From Prochlorococcus sp. AG-402-C22 (GTDB lineage: Bacteria > Cyanobacteriota > Cyanobacteriia > PCC-6307 > Cyanobiaceae): a stretch of 64,000 bases of DNA. The stretch covers positions 37,612-101,611 of the forward strand of contig QCHO01000002.1 in NCBI GenBank assembly GCA_003279535.1. Reading direction: 5' to 3'. Shown here piece by piece: positions 19,035 through 28,340 of the stretch; the stretch's first letter is position 1, and each line of letters starts with the position of its first letter. A program made the position numbers and the translations under genes. Under the pieces are notes generated by a model. It ran no database searches. It was not told where the DNA came from and was given only the letters and a program-made list of their open reading frames with translations.

Positions 19035-19466
19035 CTAATTTTTGTTACCAGCGGATGTTGTAGAGAATAACTTATACAGTTCTTTACAAACCAAAAAAAG
19101 ATTATCTTTTTGTTCCTTTTGAGGTAAATGAGTACCAGTCATTTCCCACTCCCCAACAGTAGCAACTCTCCATCTCTCGGAGGGAATAATCATCCCTCGC
19201 ATTATTATTCCTAACAATTTTGGTACTCTGTTATTATTGTCACTTTCAATTCTCAATTGTAAAAGTATCGCTCTACATTCAATAAGAGGACTCCAACCTG
19301 GAAAATGAAAGGCGAAGTCAATAGTATCTTTCATAGATTCAATATTTGAATTTTCCCAAGGACTAAAGTTTACGCTGGCATCAGGGAAATATTTCCTAAA
19401 CAAAGTTGCAGTAGAAGCAATTTTATTAGCTATTTCAACATTACTTACATTTGAACTCGCATTCAT
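19035..19466 (-). CDS. Conserved hypothetical protein, 143 aa
   Basis: No family with known function is recognised. The 143-residue protein appears soluble and mixed alpha/beta, with conserved-looking segments IDFAFHFPGWSPLIECRAIL near residue 50 and PSERWRVATVGEWEMTGTHLP near residue 95, both rich in aromatic residues. It lies 57 bases upstream of ho1 on the same strand and could be co-transcribed with the bilin genes, which makes a tetrapyrrole-related role worth testing but unproven. A 211-base gene-free region separates its start from the divergent icd. Confidence 0.6.
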   Translation of the reverse strand: MNASSNVSNVEIANKIASTATLFRKYFPDASVNFSPWENSNIESMKDTIDFAFHFPGWSPLIECRAILLQLRIESDNNNRVPKLLGIIMRGMIIPSERWRVATVGEWEMTGTHLPQKEQKDNLFLVCKELYKLFSTTSAGNKN

Positions 19467-19677
19467 AAATAGCTAAGTGTTTTTTTGAAAATGACATAAT
19501 TTCCCATAACTTGCTTATTAACTACTTTTTCTTTTAATAAAGATGTTGAAATGCTGATCAAGAAAGTATTCTCTATTCACATTTGAATAATAAATTTCTA
19601 GCTTTTAAAGAAAATAACTCATAGCAAATTACAATACGAAAAACTTTAATGAGTTATCTTCGTTATTATTCAATACT

Positions 19678-21102
19678 ATGCCAAATTTTGAAAAATTAAA
19701 TTTACCTTCTGAAGGAGAGATAATAACTTTTGATCAGGGCAAGCCGAAAGTTCCCAATAATCCAATCGTGCCATTTATTAGGGGTGATGGAACTGGAGTT
19801 GATATATGGCCAGCAACTCAAATTGTTCTTGATGCAGCGATTACAAAAAGCTATGGAGATGAAAGAAAAATCAATTGGTTTAAAGTATATGCAGGAGATG
19901 AAGCATGTGAAATTTATGGCACATATAACTATCTACCTCAAGATACTATTGAAGCAATTAAACACTTCGGTGTAGCAATCAAAGGTCCTTTAACAACTCC
20001 CATCGGCGGAGGTATTAGGTCGCTTAATGTTGCATTAAGACAAATATTTGATTTATACAGCTGTGTTAGACCATGCAGATATTATTCCGGAACTCCAAGC
20101 CCTCACAAAAACCCTCAAAATTTAGACGTTATTGTTTATAGAGAAAATACTGAGGACATATACATGGGAATTGAATGGGAAGCCGAAGATCATAATTGTC
20201 TTGAATTAATTAATCACTTAAATAACGTCGTGATACCAAATAGTAAAAATTTAAAAAATAGGTCAATTCCAAAGGGGTCTGGAATTGGAATAAAACCAGT
20301 TAGTAAATCAGGTAGCCAAAGGCATATTAAAAAAGCTATTGAACATGCAAAAAGATTATCAGGAGATAAAAGGCATGTGACTCTAGTACATAAAGGTAAT
20401 ATCATGAAATATACCGAAGGTGCTTTTAGAGATTGGGGATATGAATTGGCAGTTAATGAATTTAGAGAAGACTGCATTACGGAACGAGAAAGTTGGATTT
20501 TAGATAATATCCATAAAAATCCAGAAATTACAATTGAAAATAATGCACGAAAAATCGAACCAGGGTTTGACAAGCTTACTAATAATAAAAAGGCATTTAT
20601 CTGCGAAGAAATTAAAGAAGTTATTACCTCAATTTCACATTCCCATGGAGATGGTAAATGGCAAGAACTAATTCTTGTAGATGATCGGATAGCTGATAGT
20701 ATATTTCAACAAATTCAAACTAGACCACAAGAATATTCAATTCTTGCAACATTAAATCTGAATGGTGACTATGTTTCTGATGCAGCTGCAGCAATAGTCG
20801 GTGGACTAGGCATGGCACCTGGAGCAAATATTGGTGATAATGCAGCAATTTTCGAAGCAACGCACGGTACTGCGCCAAAACATGCAGGATTAAATAAAAT
20901 TAATCCAGGCTCAGTAATTTTAAGTGGTGTTATGATGCTTGAGTATTTTGGTTGGGATGAAGCAGCTAACTTAATTACTGAAGGTTTAAGTAAGGCAATA
21001 GAGCAAAAAAAAGTCACCTATGATCTTGCACGTTTAATGGAACCTAAAGTAGAACCCTTATCCTGCAGCAGTTTTGCTGAAGAAATCATATCAAATTTCT
21101 AA
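19678..21102 (+). CDS. icd: NADP-dependent isocitrate dehydrogenase
   Basis: Icd oxidatively decarboxylates isocitrate to 2-oxoglutarate, the carbon skeleton for ammonium assimilation and the nitrogen-status signal in cyanobacteria. The 474-residue protein shows GGGIRSLNVALRQIFDLYSC with the substrate-binding serine near residue 115, VYRENTEDIYMGIEWEAE, and GLGMAPGANIGDNAAIFEA followed by THGTAPKHAG for cofactor binding. It is longer than E. coli Icd by an insertion around residues 250-330, as in other cyanobacteria. Its stop overlaps the stop of the convergent sugar-kinase-like gene by 4 bases. Confidence 0.97.
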   Translation: MPNFEKLNLPSEGEIITFDQGKPKVPNNPIVPFIRGDGTGVDIWPATQIVLDAAITKSYGDERKINWFKVYAGDEACEIYGTYNYLPQDTIEAIKHFGVAIKGPLTTPIGGGIRSLNVALRQIFDLYSCVRPCRYYSGTPSPHKNPQNLDVIVYRENTEDIYMGIEWEAEDHNCLELINHLNNVVIPNSKNLKNRSIPKGSGIGIKPVSKSGSQRHIKKAIEHAKRLSGDKRHVTLVHKGNIMKYTEGAFRDWGYELAVNEFREDCITERESWILDNIHKNPEITIENNARKIEPGFDKLTNNKKAFICEEIKEVITSISHSHGDGKWQELILVDDRIADSIFQQIQTRPQEYSILATLNLNGDYVSDAAAAIVGGLGMAPGANIGDNAAIFEATHGTAPKHAGLNKINPGSVILSGVMMLEYFGWDEAANLITEGLSKAIEQKKVTYDLARLMEPKVEPLSCSSFAEEIISNF

Positions 21103-21956
21103 TTTGTAAAATTATTTTTATTTTCAAAAACTTTCCATATATTAACTAGTGAATCTTTAGTACCAATGTTTCCAGGATGAGTAACAATAGGAAGCCTAGT
21201 ATTATTTTTTAAGTTGTAAGTCACCACTGAAATACCTTTTAAAATCTGTCCCTCAAGATAAACATAATCTGCATTAAGTCCATTACTAAGAATCACATTT
21301 GTTGTTATTCCACCTTTTGAAATCAAATATCCTATTTCATACTTCAAATCTGCGACTAATTCAGCAATAAAACTTGCAAGTGAATTATAAAAATTAAATT
21401 GTTCAGAATAATCTAAGGACATAAATTTTCTTGAAGTAAACAATACAGGAGTTTTTCCTTTTTCAAAAGAAAATCTAATTTCTTTCGAAAATTTCTTTTT
21501 AAATAAATTCCTTTGCTTATGATTATTCTCAGATGAAGTAATTTTAAAGAATTCAAAAACATCTAATTCAATTGGATTGCAATTACTTATCTCTAATAAG
21601 TTTTTCAATTGTATTGTTGAAAGTTCCACATAGGATCCAACAATTATGAGTCCTGGGAGAAAAATCTTTTCTTTACTTCTTATTCTTAAATTAGAGAATA
21701 ATATCTCACCCTCAGAGACGCTTTTTTTCTCAGATATTGAACTTATAAAACTTGCTGCAGTTCGAAAAAGGAATTTTTTTTGTTTAGTTAATTTTTTAAT
21801 TACTAAAGAAAATTTTTTTAGTTGAGAATAATTTTCTATATCTACAATTACATGTTTGTTATTCTTCAAGTTCTTTAGTGTTTTAAAAACAATGTTATTT
21901 TCTTCATCATTTAGAATTTCGATATCTGACAAAAAAAATATTTTGAATATCTTCAA
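21099..21956 (-). CDS. Four-carbon acid sugar kinase-like protein, C-terminal part (frame-shifted)
   Basis: This is the C-terminal 285 codons of a protein of the four-carbon acid sugar kinase (formerly DUF1537) family. It has a GGITTNVILSNGLNADYVYL segment and a final IVTHPGNIGTKDSLVNIW, matching the nucleotide-binding C-terminal domain as I recall it. It has no convincing start of its own; the first possible one is a TTG at 21956 inside the upstream fragment. It is one base out of frame with that fragment, and the two frames overlap at a run of eight A (21931-21938). With seven A the gene would encode one protein of 451 residues. Substrate unknown. Confidence 0.72.
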   Translation of the reverse strand: MKIFKIFFLSDIEILNDEENNIVFKTLKNLKNNKHVIVDIENYSQLKKFSLVIKKLTKQKKFLFRTAASFISSISEKKSVSEGEILFSNLRIRSKEKIFLPGLIIVGSYVELSTIQLKNLLEISNCNPIELDVFEFFKITSSENNHKQRNLFKKKFSKEIRFSFEKGKTPVLFTSRKFMSLDYSEQFNFYNSLASFIAELVADLKYEIGYLISKGGITTNVILSNGLNADYVYLEGQILKGISVVTYNLKNNTRLPIVTHPGNIGTKDSLVNIWKVFENKNNFTN

Positions 21957-22455
21957 AATTTATTTGCGATTTACTCTTCTGAAATAAAAGATTCTTGATA
22001 TTACTTGTCTCAAATCCAAAAATTTTATCTCTTGCAAAAATTGTTTGATTGATAGGGATTTTATCAACAAAGTGCGATCCATTGACGGTTAATCTTTTAC
22101 CCTCTATAAAAGCTGGAATATGAAAAGTAGCATCAAAAGGACCTAAGCAACTATTTAGGGTGCTTGGCTCTAAAAAGTTATGTCCTCGAAGAGTAGAGTC
22201 TCCTCTACTTATAAAAATAATTTCTTCTTCATAAGCTTGAGAAGCTATAGTGGTCTTAAGATTTTTGCAAATTTCTTTTATTGTTAATTTCGCATCATTT
22301 TCCGATAGTGACCTTGTATTAGCCAAAATAAAAAATAAATTAGATTTAGATTCAAAACCTTTTACTAAAGTTGAGCAGTCCCACTTAAGAAGTAATAAGC
22401 AATCATGCACAGTTTGAGATCCTGTTGGATCATCATCTATAACAACAAATTTCAT
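21907..22455 (-). CDS. Four-carbon acid sugar kinase-like protein, N-terminal part (frame-shifted)
   Basis: The N-terminal 182 codons of the gene continued by the next frame downstream. The opening FVVIDDDPTGSQTVHDC, then FILANTRSLSEND, and IFISRGDSTLRGHNF around residue 85 correspond to the N-terminal sugar-binding domain of the four-carbon acid sugar kinase family. The last genuine family residues are probably INFEDIQNIF. After the A8 run the frame reads VRYRNSK and stops at 21907. It lies 13 bases after the mutarotase gene on the same strand. The split may be assembly error, pseudogenisation or slippage; see the findings. Confidence 0.75.
   Translation of the reverse strand: MKFVVIDDDPTGSQTVHDCLLLLKWDCSTLVKGFESKSNLFFILANTRSLSENDAKLTIKEICKNLKTTIASQAYEEEIIFISRGDSTLRGHNFLEPSTLNSCLGPFDATFHIPAFIEGKRLTVNGSHFVDKIPINQTIFARDKIFGFETSNIKNLLFQKSKSQINFEDIQNIFFVRYRNSK
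21931..21938. repeat. A8 homopolymer at the sugar-kinase-like frameshift
   Basis: Eight consecutive A on the plus strand (T8 in the mRNA sense). The frame enters as ATT TTT TTT GTC and the family sequence resumes as TTG TCA GAT one base out of phase. Seven bases would give ATT TTT TTG TCA and a continuous protein. Confidence 0.85.
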
Positions 22456-22468
22456 GAGTATTGCATAA

Positions 22469-23323
22469 TTACTTAAGAGATTTTATTTGTATTGAGGCAT
22501 CAAACTTCTGCCTATCATTTGCAGGAATCATAATGTTTCTAAATCCATCAACAAAAGAATTACGAGGACTAGTCCAAGGTTCAAGACATATCATTCTTCT
22601 TGGTGGATCACTCCAAATAACACCTAAATCAAAAGGATATGGATGATTTAAAGTTACCTCTCTTTTAAAAACTTTATCTCGAAAAGCGCTCCTACCGGAA
22701 GTATACATAAGTAGATCAACTCCTAAATGAATATTATTTAATTCATCCAAAGTATTACTTAAAATATTTTTTTCTTGATTCTGACAATTAAGTGGATTAT
22801 CAATAAACTCTAAATTTTTGAAATCTGAAACATTAAAATAAGGATGCAATCCAAAATTTATAGGCATACCAGTATCTGTTTTATTATAAATCGTAATTTC
22901 AAATACTAAACAGTTAATCTTTAAGGTAACTTCTATTTTTAGTTCGAAATCGAAAGGATAATATTTTTTGGTTTTTTTAGATTCATTTAAAAATAAGCAT
23001 AAAGATTGTTTATTTTGATTAAACGAGTATTGCCATCGCAAATCCCTAGCAAAACCATGTTGTGTTAATTGCAAATAATCTTTCCCAAATACTGAACTAG
23101 AGGTATTGAGATTTCCACAAATTGGAAACAAGATTGGAATTCCTCCCCTAATACTTTTTGTCTTATCCATAAATCTTTTTTCATCGAAATACAGTATCTC
23201 TTTACCATCCGAAACCCAATTTGTAATCAAACCTCCTCTTTCAGGACAAAATTTAATATAGTTATTTTGATCTAATTGAAAGACAAAAATTTCTTGGTCT
23301 TTATTAGATAATTTAATTTGCAC
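22469..23323 (-). CDS. Aldose 1-epimerase family protein (hexose mutarotase-like)
   Basis: A 284-residue protein of the galactose mutarotase / aldose 1-epimerase superfamily, which interconverts sugar anomers. Visible segments are PERGGLITNWVSDGKEILYF near the N-terminus, GGIPILFPICGN with the expected sugar-binding arginine region just before it, GLHPYFNV holding the likely catalytic histidine near residue 178, and CLEPWTSPRN near residue 260. The pattern is closest to hexose-phosphate mutarotases (YeaD-like); substrate is inference. The start is a GTG at 23323, 9 bases after the hydrolase gene upstream. It belongs to a minus-strand run of antiporter, hydrolase, mutarotase and split kinase. 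Confidence 0.85.
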   Translation of the reverse strand: MQIKLSNKDQEIFVFQLDQNNYIKFCPERGGLITNWVSDGKEILYFDEKRFMDKTKSIRGGIPILFPICGNLNTSSSVFGKDYLQLTQHGFARDLRWQYSFNQNKQSLCLFLNESKKTKKYYPFDFELKIEVTLKINCLVFEITIYNKTDTGMPINFGLHPYFNVSDFKNLEFIDNPLNCQNQEKNILSNTLDELNNIHLGVDLLMYTSGRSAFRDKVFKREVTLNHPYPFDLGVIWSDPPRRMICLEPWTSPRNSFVDGFRNIMIPANDRQKFDASIQIKSLK

Positions 23324-23332
23324 AATTGTTAC

Positions 23333-24232
23333 TCAAAGAGAATCAACCCAATCCAAAATATGCTGATTAACTAGTTCAGGTATTTCATCATGAGGACAAT
23401 GTCCAGCATCAAGAATGATTTCTTTTGTATTCTCTGGTGTAAATTTTTTATAAAGATTTCTTTTTTTTGGAGTGTTCATCCAAGGGTCTTTGCCTCCCCA
23501 GAGCAGTAATAATGGTGAATCGAGTTTTGCGAATAACTTATCCAAAGGCAATCCCTGAGGACCTGATGGGTTAAATACACTTCTAAAAACATTAAAAGCT
23601 CCATAATCTAGCGAAGGTTTTCTTATTGACTCAACTAAAAAATCATCAACATTTTTTTTATCAACATAAACTTGATTCAAAGTTTTTTTAATATTTTTTG
23701 GATTTCTCATATTCTCAAAAATCAAACGTTGAAGGACAATATTTTTCAAAAATATGCCGGCAACTGTTTCAATTGAAGTTTGCAACATATTCTTTTTGAT
23801 AGTTTTTTCTTCACTAAAATATCCTGCAGCATTAAGCAATATCACTCCTGCATTTAGCTCATTCAATTCTGAACCAGCTGCTAATGCTGCATAACCACCT
23901 AATGAATTTCCAACAACAATTGTAGGTTTTTTTATTTTCTCTTTTACATAAGCTACAACCTGATCTTTCCATAAAGATCCTGAGTATTCAACATCCTGAG
24001 GCTTAGGACTTTTCCCAAACCCAAGTAGATCCATAGCATGAACTTCATATTTGTTACTCAAAGTAGGAATATTAAATCTCCAATGATCCGTGGAAGCCCC
24101 GAAACCATGAATTAATAAAATTGCACACTCTTTTGATATTTTCTCAGGCTTAGCAGAAACAGTATGTATTGGGTAATTTAAAAAATTCCAGTCATAATTT
24201 ACAGTACTATCTATCAGAGCTGATTGTTCCAT
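23333..24232 (-). CDS. Alpha/beta hydrolase fold protein
   Basis: A 299-residue alpha/beta hydrolase. The oxyanion-hole region reads LLIHGFGASTDHWRFN, the nucleophile elbow is VVGNSLGGYAALAAG with serine near residue 110, a likely acidic residue is in LLLWGGKDPW, and the catalytic histidine is in DAGHCPHDEIPE near residue 277. All three triad members are therefore present. The substrate is unknown; cyanobacterial relatives are often annotated as hydrolase, haloperoxidase or chlorophyll-related esterase without proof. A second gene at 51789-52703 has the same GxGASxxHWR and GHCPHDE wording and is a paralogue. Confidence 0.87.
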   Translation of the reverse strand: MEQSALIDSTVNYDWNFLNYPIHTVSAKPEKISKECAILLIHGFGASTDHWRFNIPTLSNKYEVHAMDLLGFGKSPKPQDVEYSGSLWKDQVVAYVKEKIKKPTIVVGNSLGGYAALAAGSELNELNAGVILLNAAGYFSEEKTIKKNMLQTSIETVAGIFLKNIVLQRLIFENMRNPKNIKKTLNQVYVDKKNVDDFLVESIRKPSLDYGAFNVFRSVFNPSGPQGLPLDKLFAKLDSPLLLLWGGKDPWMNTPKKRNLYKKFTPENTKEIILDAGHCPHDEIPELVNQHILDWVDSL

Positions 24233-24275
24233 TTATTGAAAATCTTATGTTAGTTGATTCTAATAGACTTGTTTC

Positions 24276-25643
24276 CTAAAGAAGACCCACAGGATCAGCT
24301 GCAACATCATCTGAAATTTTATTGCCATCATTGGGGGGCTTATCTTTTAAAACAATTCTCAAGAGAACAGGTGCAAGAAATGTAGTTCCAATAACCATTA
24401 ATAAAATAGCTGCTTCAAGAGAAGGAGTTAACAACTTAGCGCTTGTTCCTAGCCCAAGGAAAATTAAACCAACCTCTCCTCTAGGCATCATACCCAAACC
24501 TACAACTAATCTATTAGTAGGTTTATCACTTGAAAATACCCATCCGGCTGCAATTTTTCCAATAATTGCAACAACTAACAAAAATCCTGCAACTACAAGA
24601 GCTGATCTACTTGTTGGATCAAGTGGATTGATAACTGATAAATCCATTCCAGCTCCAACTAATACAAAGAAAATAGTTGCGAATAAGGAAACTAAAGGTA
24701 AAACAGATTGTTGTATTGCATGATTATTTTTAGAACTACTAAGAATCAATCCAGCTGCAAAAGCACCTAAAGCTGCTTCTAATCCAATCGCTGTTGCAAC
24801 AAAACAACATAATACAAGTATCACAAAAGATGCAACTACTACAGCTCCAGGAGCTTTCAATCTATCTAATAACCAATCAAATCCTGGAGCTGCTGTTCTA
24901 CTTAATGCGATAGCAGCAATAACAAATACTACTGCCGCCGCAACTAATTTAACAATAGGAGCAATTTCTAAAGAACCTCCTGCAGCAAGAGCTACAACAA
25001 CTGCCAGAATAACAATTCCCAAAATATCGTCTAGCACTGCAGCACCAATAACAATTTGTCCTTCTCTAGTTTTCAAATATCCTAATTCACCGAAAACACT
25101 TGCAGTAATTCCTATACTTGTGGCTGTCATAGATGCTCCAGCAAAAACTGCTGGAATTAGATCTACTTGGAAAATAAACATTAATCCAAAAGTTCCAAAG
25201 GCAAACGGTAAAATTACCCCGGCCATAGCAACAGTAAAAGCCTGAGCACCGACAGCTACCAATTCCTCTAACTCACTTTCTAATCCTGTTAAAAATAAAA
25301 GTGCATATAGACCAAGTGTTGCTACTGCTTGGAGGGATGGAAAACTTTCGAAATAAACATCAGGTACTGCTTCCGGGGGAATTGAAGCTAATGAACTAAT
25401 AACATTTATAAGTCCCTCATTTAATTCAGTTCCAGCTGAGGGCGGTATCAACAAATGGAATCCTGATGCTCCTATTACAACCCCTGCAAGAAGCTCACCT
25501 ACAATCGTTGGTAAACTTAGTCTTACTAATACTTCTGCTAATGCTCTTGCAGCTAAAAAGATCAATAGAAATCTTATAACTCCGATCAACGTTTCAGCAA
25601 CTTCTAAATCATGCGCACTTAATTCAGCAAGTAAAGAGTACAT
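24276..25643 (-). CDS. Sodium/proton antiporter, CPA2 family (NhaS3-like)
   Basis: A 455-residue protein with about 12 hydrophobic segments and no cytoplasmic TrkA domain. Characteristic CPA2 elements are LSLPTIVGELLAGVVIGASG near residue 45, FLTGLESELEEL near residue 115, GAAVLDDILGIVILAVV with paired aspartates near residue 205, and MMPRGEVGLIFLGLG near residue 385. The paired aspartates favour electrogenic Na+/H+ exchange. Size and order resemble the thylakoid-located NhaS3 of Synechocystis, but the name is inference. It is first in its strand run and diverges from glgP across 132 bases. Codon use looks less AT-rich than the neighbours, which suits a well-expressed membrane protein. Confidence 0.88.
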   Translation of the reverse strand: MYSLLAELSAHDLEVAETLIGVIRFLLIFLAARALAEVLVRLSLPTIVGELLAGVVIGASGFHLLIPPSAGTELNEGLINVISSLASIPPEAVPDVYFESFPSLQAVATLGLYALLFLTGLESELEELVAVGAQAFTVAMAGVILPFAFGTFGLMFIFQVDLIPAVFAGASMTATSIGITASVFGELGYLKTREGQIVIGAAVLDDILGIVILAVVVALAAGGSLEIAPIVKLVAAAVVFVIAAIALSRTAAPGFDWLLDRLKAPGAVVVASFVILVLCCFVATAIGLEAALGAFAAGLILSSSKNNHAIQQSVLPLVSLFATIFFVLVGAGMDLSVINPLDPTSRSALVVAGFLLVVAIIGKIAAGWVFSSDKPTNRLVVGLGMMPRGEVGLIFLGLGTSAKLLTPSLEAAILLMVIGTTFLAPVLLRIVLKDKPPNDGNKISDDVAADPVGLL

Positions 25644-25775
25644 TTAAGTGTAAAAAATAAACTACCTAATTGGAAGATAGTTTACTGAGGGCCCACTTTA
25701 AGAAATATGTAAGAAAAAAGCAAAAATACTCAACAAGTGTGGATCTGAAGTTACAACAAAGAAATTTTTAAAAAA

Positions 25776-28340
25776 ATGGCTATTGTCTGTTATATGGCCA
25801 ATCAAATGAATTCCAACGAACCCTTCGATCTACGTCTGCCTACCCCAGGCTGCTACTTAGATCCTGAGAAAGCTGGCATGGATTCTGATGCTGTTTTCCA
25901 AGGAATGACAGCCCATCTCTTTTATACCCTTGGAAAATTAGCTACTTCTGCAAGTCCTCATGACTTATATATGGCTTTAAGTTACGCAGTTAAAGATAGG
26001 CTAATGACAAGATATTTAGCCAGTCAGGAAGTCATAAGAAAAAAACCACAAAAAACAGTTGCCTACTTATCAGCAGAATTTTTAATAGGCCCTCAATTAA
26101 GTAATAATCTTCTCAACCTTGGAATAACTCAAGAAGCAGAGGATGCTCTAAAGAGATTCGGCATCGAATCCTTATCAACAATTCTTGAAGTAGAAGAAGA
26201 GCCCGGACTAGGAAATGGTGGACTTGGCAGACTGGCTGCATGTTATATGGAATCATTAGCTTCTCTACAAGTTCCAGCAGTTGGTTATGGTATTCGCTAT
26301 GAATTTGGCATATTCAATCAGTTAATTAGAGATGGTTGGCAAGTTGAAGTAACCGATAAATGGCTTAAAGGTGGATGGCCATGGGAACTTCCACAACCGG
26401 ACGAATCATGTTTCGTTGGTTTTGGAGGCAGAACTGAAAGTTTTAGAGATGATAAAGGAAACTACAGATCTAGATGGATTCCTTCAGAACATGCAATTGG
26501 AGTACCTCATGATGTTCCAGTTTTAGGATACAGGGTAAATACATGTGACAGATTAAGACTGTGGAGAGCTGATGCAACAGAAAGTTTTGACTTTTATGCA
26601 TTTAATATTGGTGATTATTATGGGGCAGTAGAAGAAAAAGTTGCATCGGAAACTCTTTCAAAAGTTCTATATCCAAATGATGGAACTGACGAAGGTAGAA
26701 GATTAAGACTAAAACAACAACACTTTTTTGTTAGTTGTTCTCTTCAGGATATGTTGAGAAGCCTTGAAAAAAGATCAATACCAATAACAGAATTCCCTAA
26801 GCATTGGACAGTCCAGTTAAATGATACCCATCCTGCTATTGCAGTTGCAGAGTTAATGAGACTTCTTATTGACCAATATCAAATAGGTTGGGATAAAGCT
26901 TGGAACATAACAACTTCCTCAGTTGCTTACACCAACCACACACTATTACCAGAAGCTTTAGAGAAATGGGATTTAGGTTTATTTAATGATCTTCTCCCTC
27001 GCCATTTAGAAATTATTTATGAAATTAATTGGAGATTCCTACAACAATTAAGACTACGTTACCCAGGTGATGACAAAATCCTTCAAAAACTCTCAATAAT
27101 TGATGAAGAAGGCTCTAAATCAGTTCGGATGGCTCACTTAGCTACAATTGGAGCACATCATATAAATGGTGTAGCAGCCCTTCACTCAGATCTAATAAAA
27201 AGACAACTTCTTCCTGAATTTGCAGCACTATGGCCTGAAAAATTTACAAATGTAACTAATGGGGTTACCCCAAGGAGATGGGTTGCTCTATCTAATCCAT
27301 CATTATCTAATCTTCTGGAAGAGGAAGTTGGTCCTAATTGGATAACAAATATGGAACTTCTTAAGAAATTAGAAGAAAAAAAAGATGACAATAATTTTTT
27401 ACAAAAATTTGAGGAAACTAAATTAAATGGCAAAAGAAAATTAGCCAGTTTTATCCATTCAAAAACTGGAATACTTGTAGATCCCTCAAGTTTATTTGAT
27501 GTTCAAGTAAAAAGAATCCATCAATATAAAAGGCAACACTTAAACGCCTTACAAATTATTGCTCAATATTTAAGAATTAAAAACGGTACAAATAAATATG
27601 AAGTACCAAGAACAATAATATTCGGAGGTAAAGCTGCCCCAGGTTACTTTATGGCAAAGCTAATGATTCGATTCATTAATGGAATTGCTGATGTAGTTAA
27701 TTCTGATCCAGATATGGATGGTTTATTAAGGGTTGTTTTTTTACCAGACTATAACGTTAAACTTGGTGAAATAGTTTATCCAGCAACGGATCTTTCAGAA
27801 CAAATTTCAACTGCTGGAAAAGAAGCATCTGGAACTGGAAATATGAAGTTTGCCATGAATGGAGCGTTAACTATTGGAACCTTAGATGGAGCAAATGTCG
27901 AATTAAGGGATCTTGTAAAAAAAGAGAATTTCTTTCTTTTTGGTAAAACTGAAAGCGAAATTATGGATTTAAAAAATAATAATTACTCCCCCAAAACTTT
28001 TATTGATCAATGCCCAGAGCTTAAAGAGGTAATACGGTTAATTGAAATTGGACACTTCAGCAATGGGGATAAAGAATTATTTAAACCTTTATTAAATAGC
28101 TTGACTGGACATGACCCATTTTTTGTTATGGCTGACTTTGAAGACTACTTAAATAAACAGGATGTAGTAAGTGAATGCTGGAATAATAAAAAATCTTGGA
28201 ATAAAATGGCATTATTAAATACTGCTAGATCAGGATATTTTTCTTCAGATAGATCTATAAGAGAGTACTGTAAATCTATTTGGAAAGTTTACCCAATGCC
28301 AGTAGAAATTACTTGCGATGTTGAAGAATTAACTAATTAA
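25776..28340 (+). CDS. glgP: Glycogen phosphorylase
   Basis: Glycogen phosphorylase releases glucose 1-phosphate from storage glycogen, giving carbon and energy in the dark. The 854-residue protein has NGGLGRLAACYMESLASL near residue 150, LNDTHPAIAVAELMRLL near residue 350, and the pyridoxal-phosphate lysine in EASGTGNMKFAMNGALT near residue 690. I list the first ATG. Two further in-frame ATGs (25794 and 25806) precede the conserved DLRLPTPGCYLDP, and 25806 is also plausible. The first 100 bases of the gene are noticeably richer in GC than the rest. Its 3' end overlaps the convergent downstream gene by 8 bases. Confidence 0.96.
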   Translation: MAIVCYMANQMNSNEPFDLRLPTPGCYLDPEKAGMDSDAVFQGMTAHLFYTLGKLATSASPHDLYMALSYAVKDRLMTRYLASQEVIRKKPQKTVAYLSAEFLIGPQLSNNLLNLGITQEAEDALKRFGIESLSTILEVEEEPGLGNGGLGRLAACYMESLASLQVPAVGYGIRYEFGIFNQLIRDGWQVEVTDKWLKGGWPWELPQPDESCFVGFGGRTESFRDDKGNYRSRWIPSEHAIGVPHDVPVLGYRVNTCDRLRLWRADATESFDFYAFNIGDYYGAVEEKVASETLSKVLYPNDGTDEGRRLRLKQQHFFVSCSLQDMLRSLEKRSIPITEFPKHWTVQLNDTHPAIAVAELMRLLIDQYQIGWDKAWNITTSSVAYTNHTLLPEALEKWDLGLFNDLLPRHLEIIYEINWRFLQQLRLRYPGDDKILQKLSIIDEEGSKSVRMAHLATIGAHHINGVAALHSDLIKRQLLPEFAALWPEKFTNVTNGVTPRRWVALSNPSLSNLLEEEVGPNWITNMELLKKLEEKKDDNNFLQKFEETKLNGKRKLASFIHSKTGILVDPSSLFDVQVKRIHQYKRQHLNALQIIAQYLRIKNGTNKYEVPRTIIFGGKAAPGYFMAKLMIRFINGIADVVNSDPDMDGLLRVVFLPDYNVKLGEIVYPATDLSEQISTAGKEASGTGNMKFAMNGALTIGTLDGANVELRDLVKKENFFLFGKTESEIMDLKNNNYSPKTFIDQCPELKEVIRLIEIGHFSNGDKELFKPLLNSLTGHDPFFVMADFEDYLNKQDVVSECWNNKKSWNKMALLNTARSGYFSSDRSIREYCKSIWKVYPMPVEITCDVEELTN

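Noticed and set aside
19567..19580. Possible NtcA site upstream of icd (GTA-N8-TCA)
   Set aside because: Only the left half matches the GTAN8TAC consensus and the spacing to a -10 box is not convincing, although icd is a plausible NtcA target.
24322..24723. 133-codon plus-strand open frame inside the antiporter gene
   Set aside because: It is a shadow of the real minus-strand gene, which has clear membrane and catalytic motifs.
25644..25775. Intergenic region between antiporter and glgP examined for a small gene or RNA
   Set aside because: Only short frames and AT-rich promoter-like sequence; nothing that can be supported.
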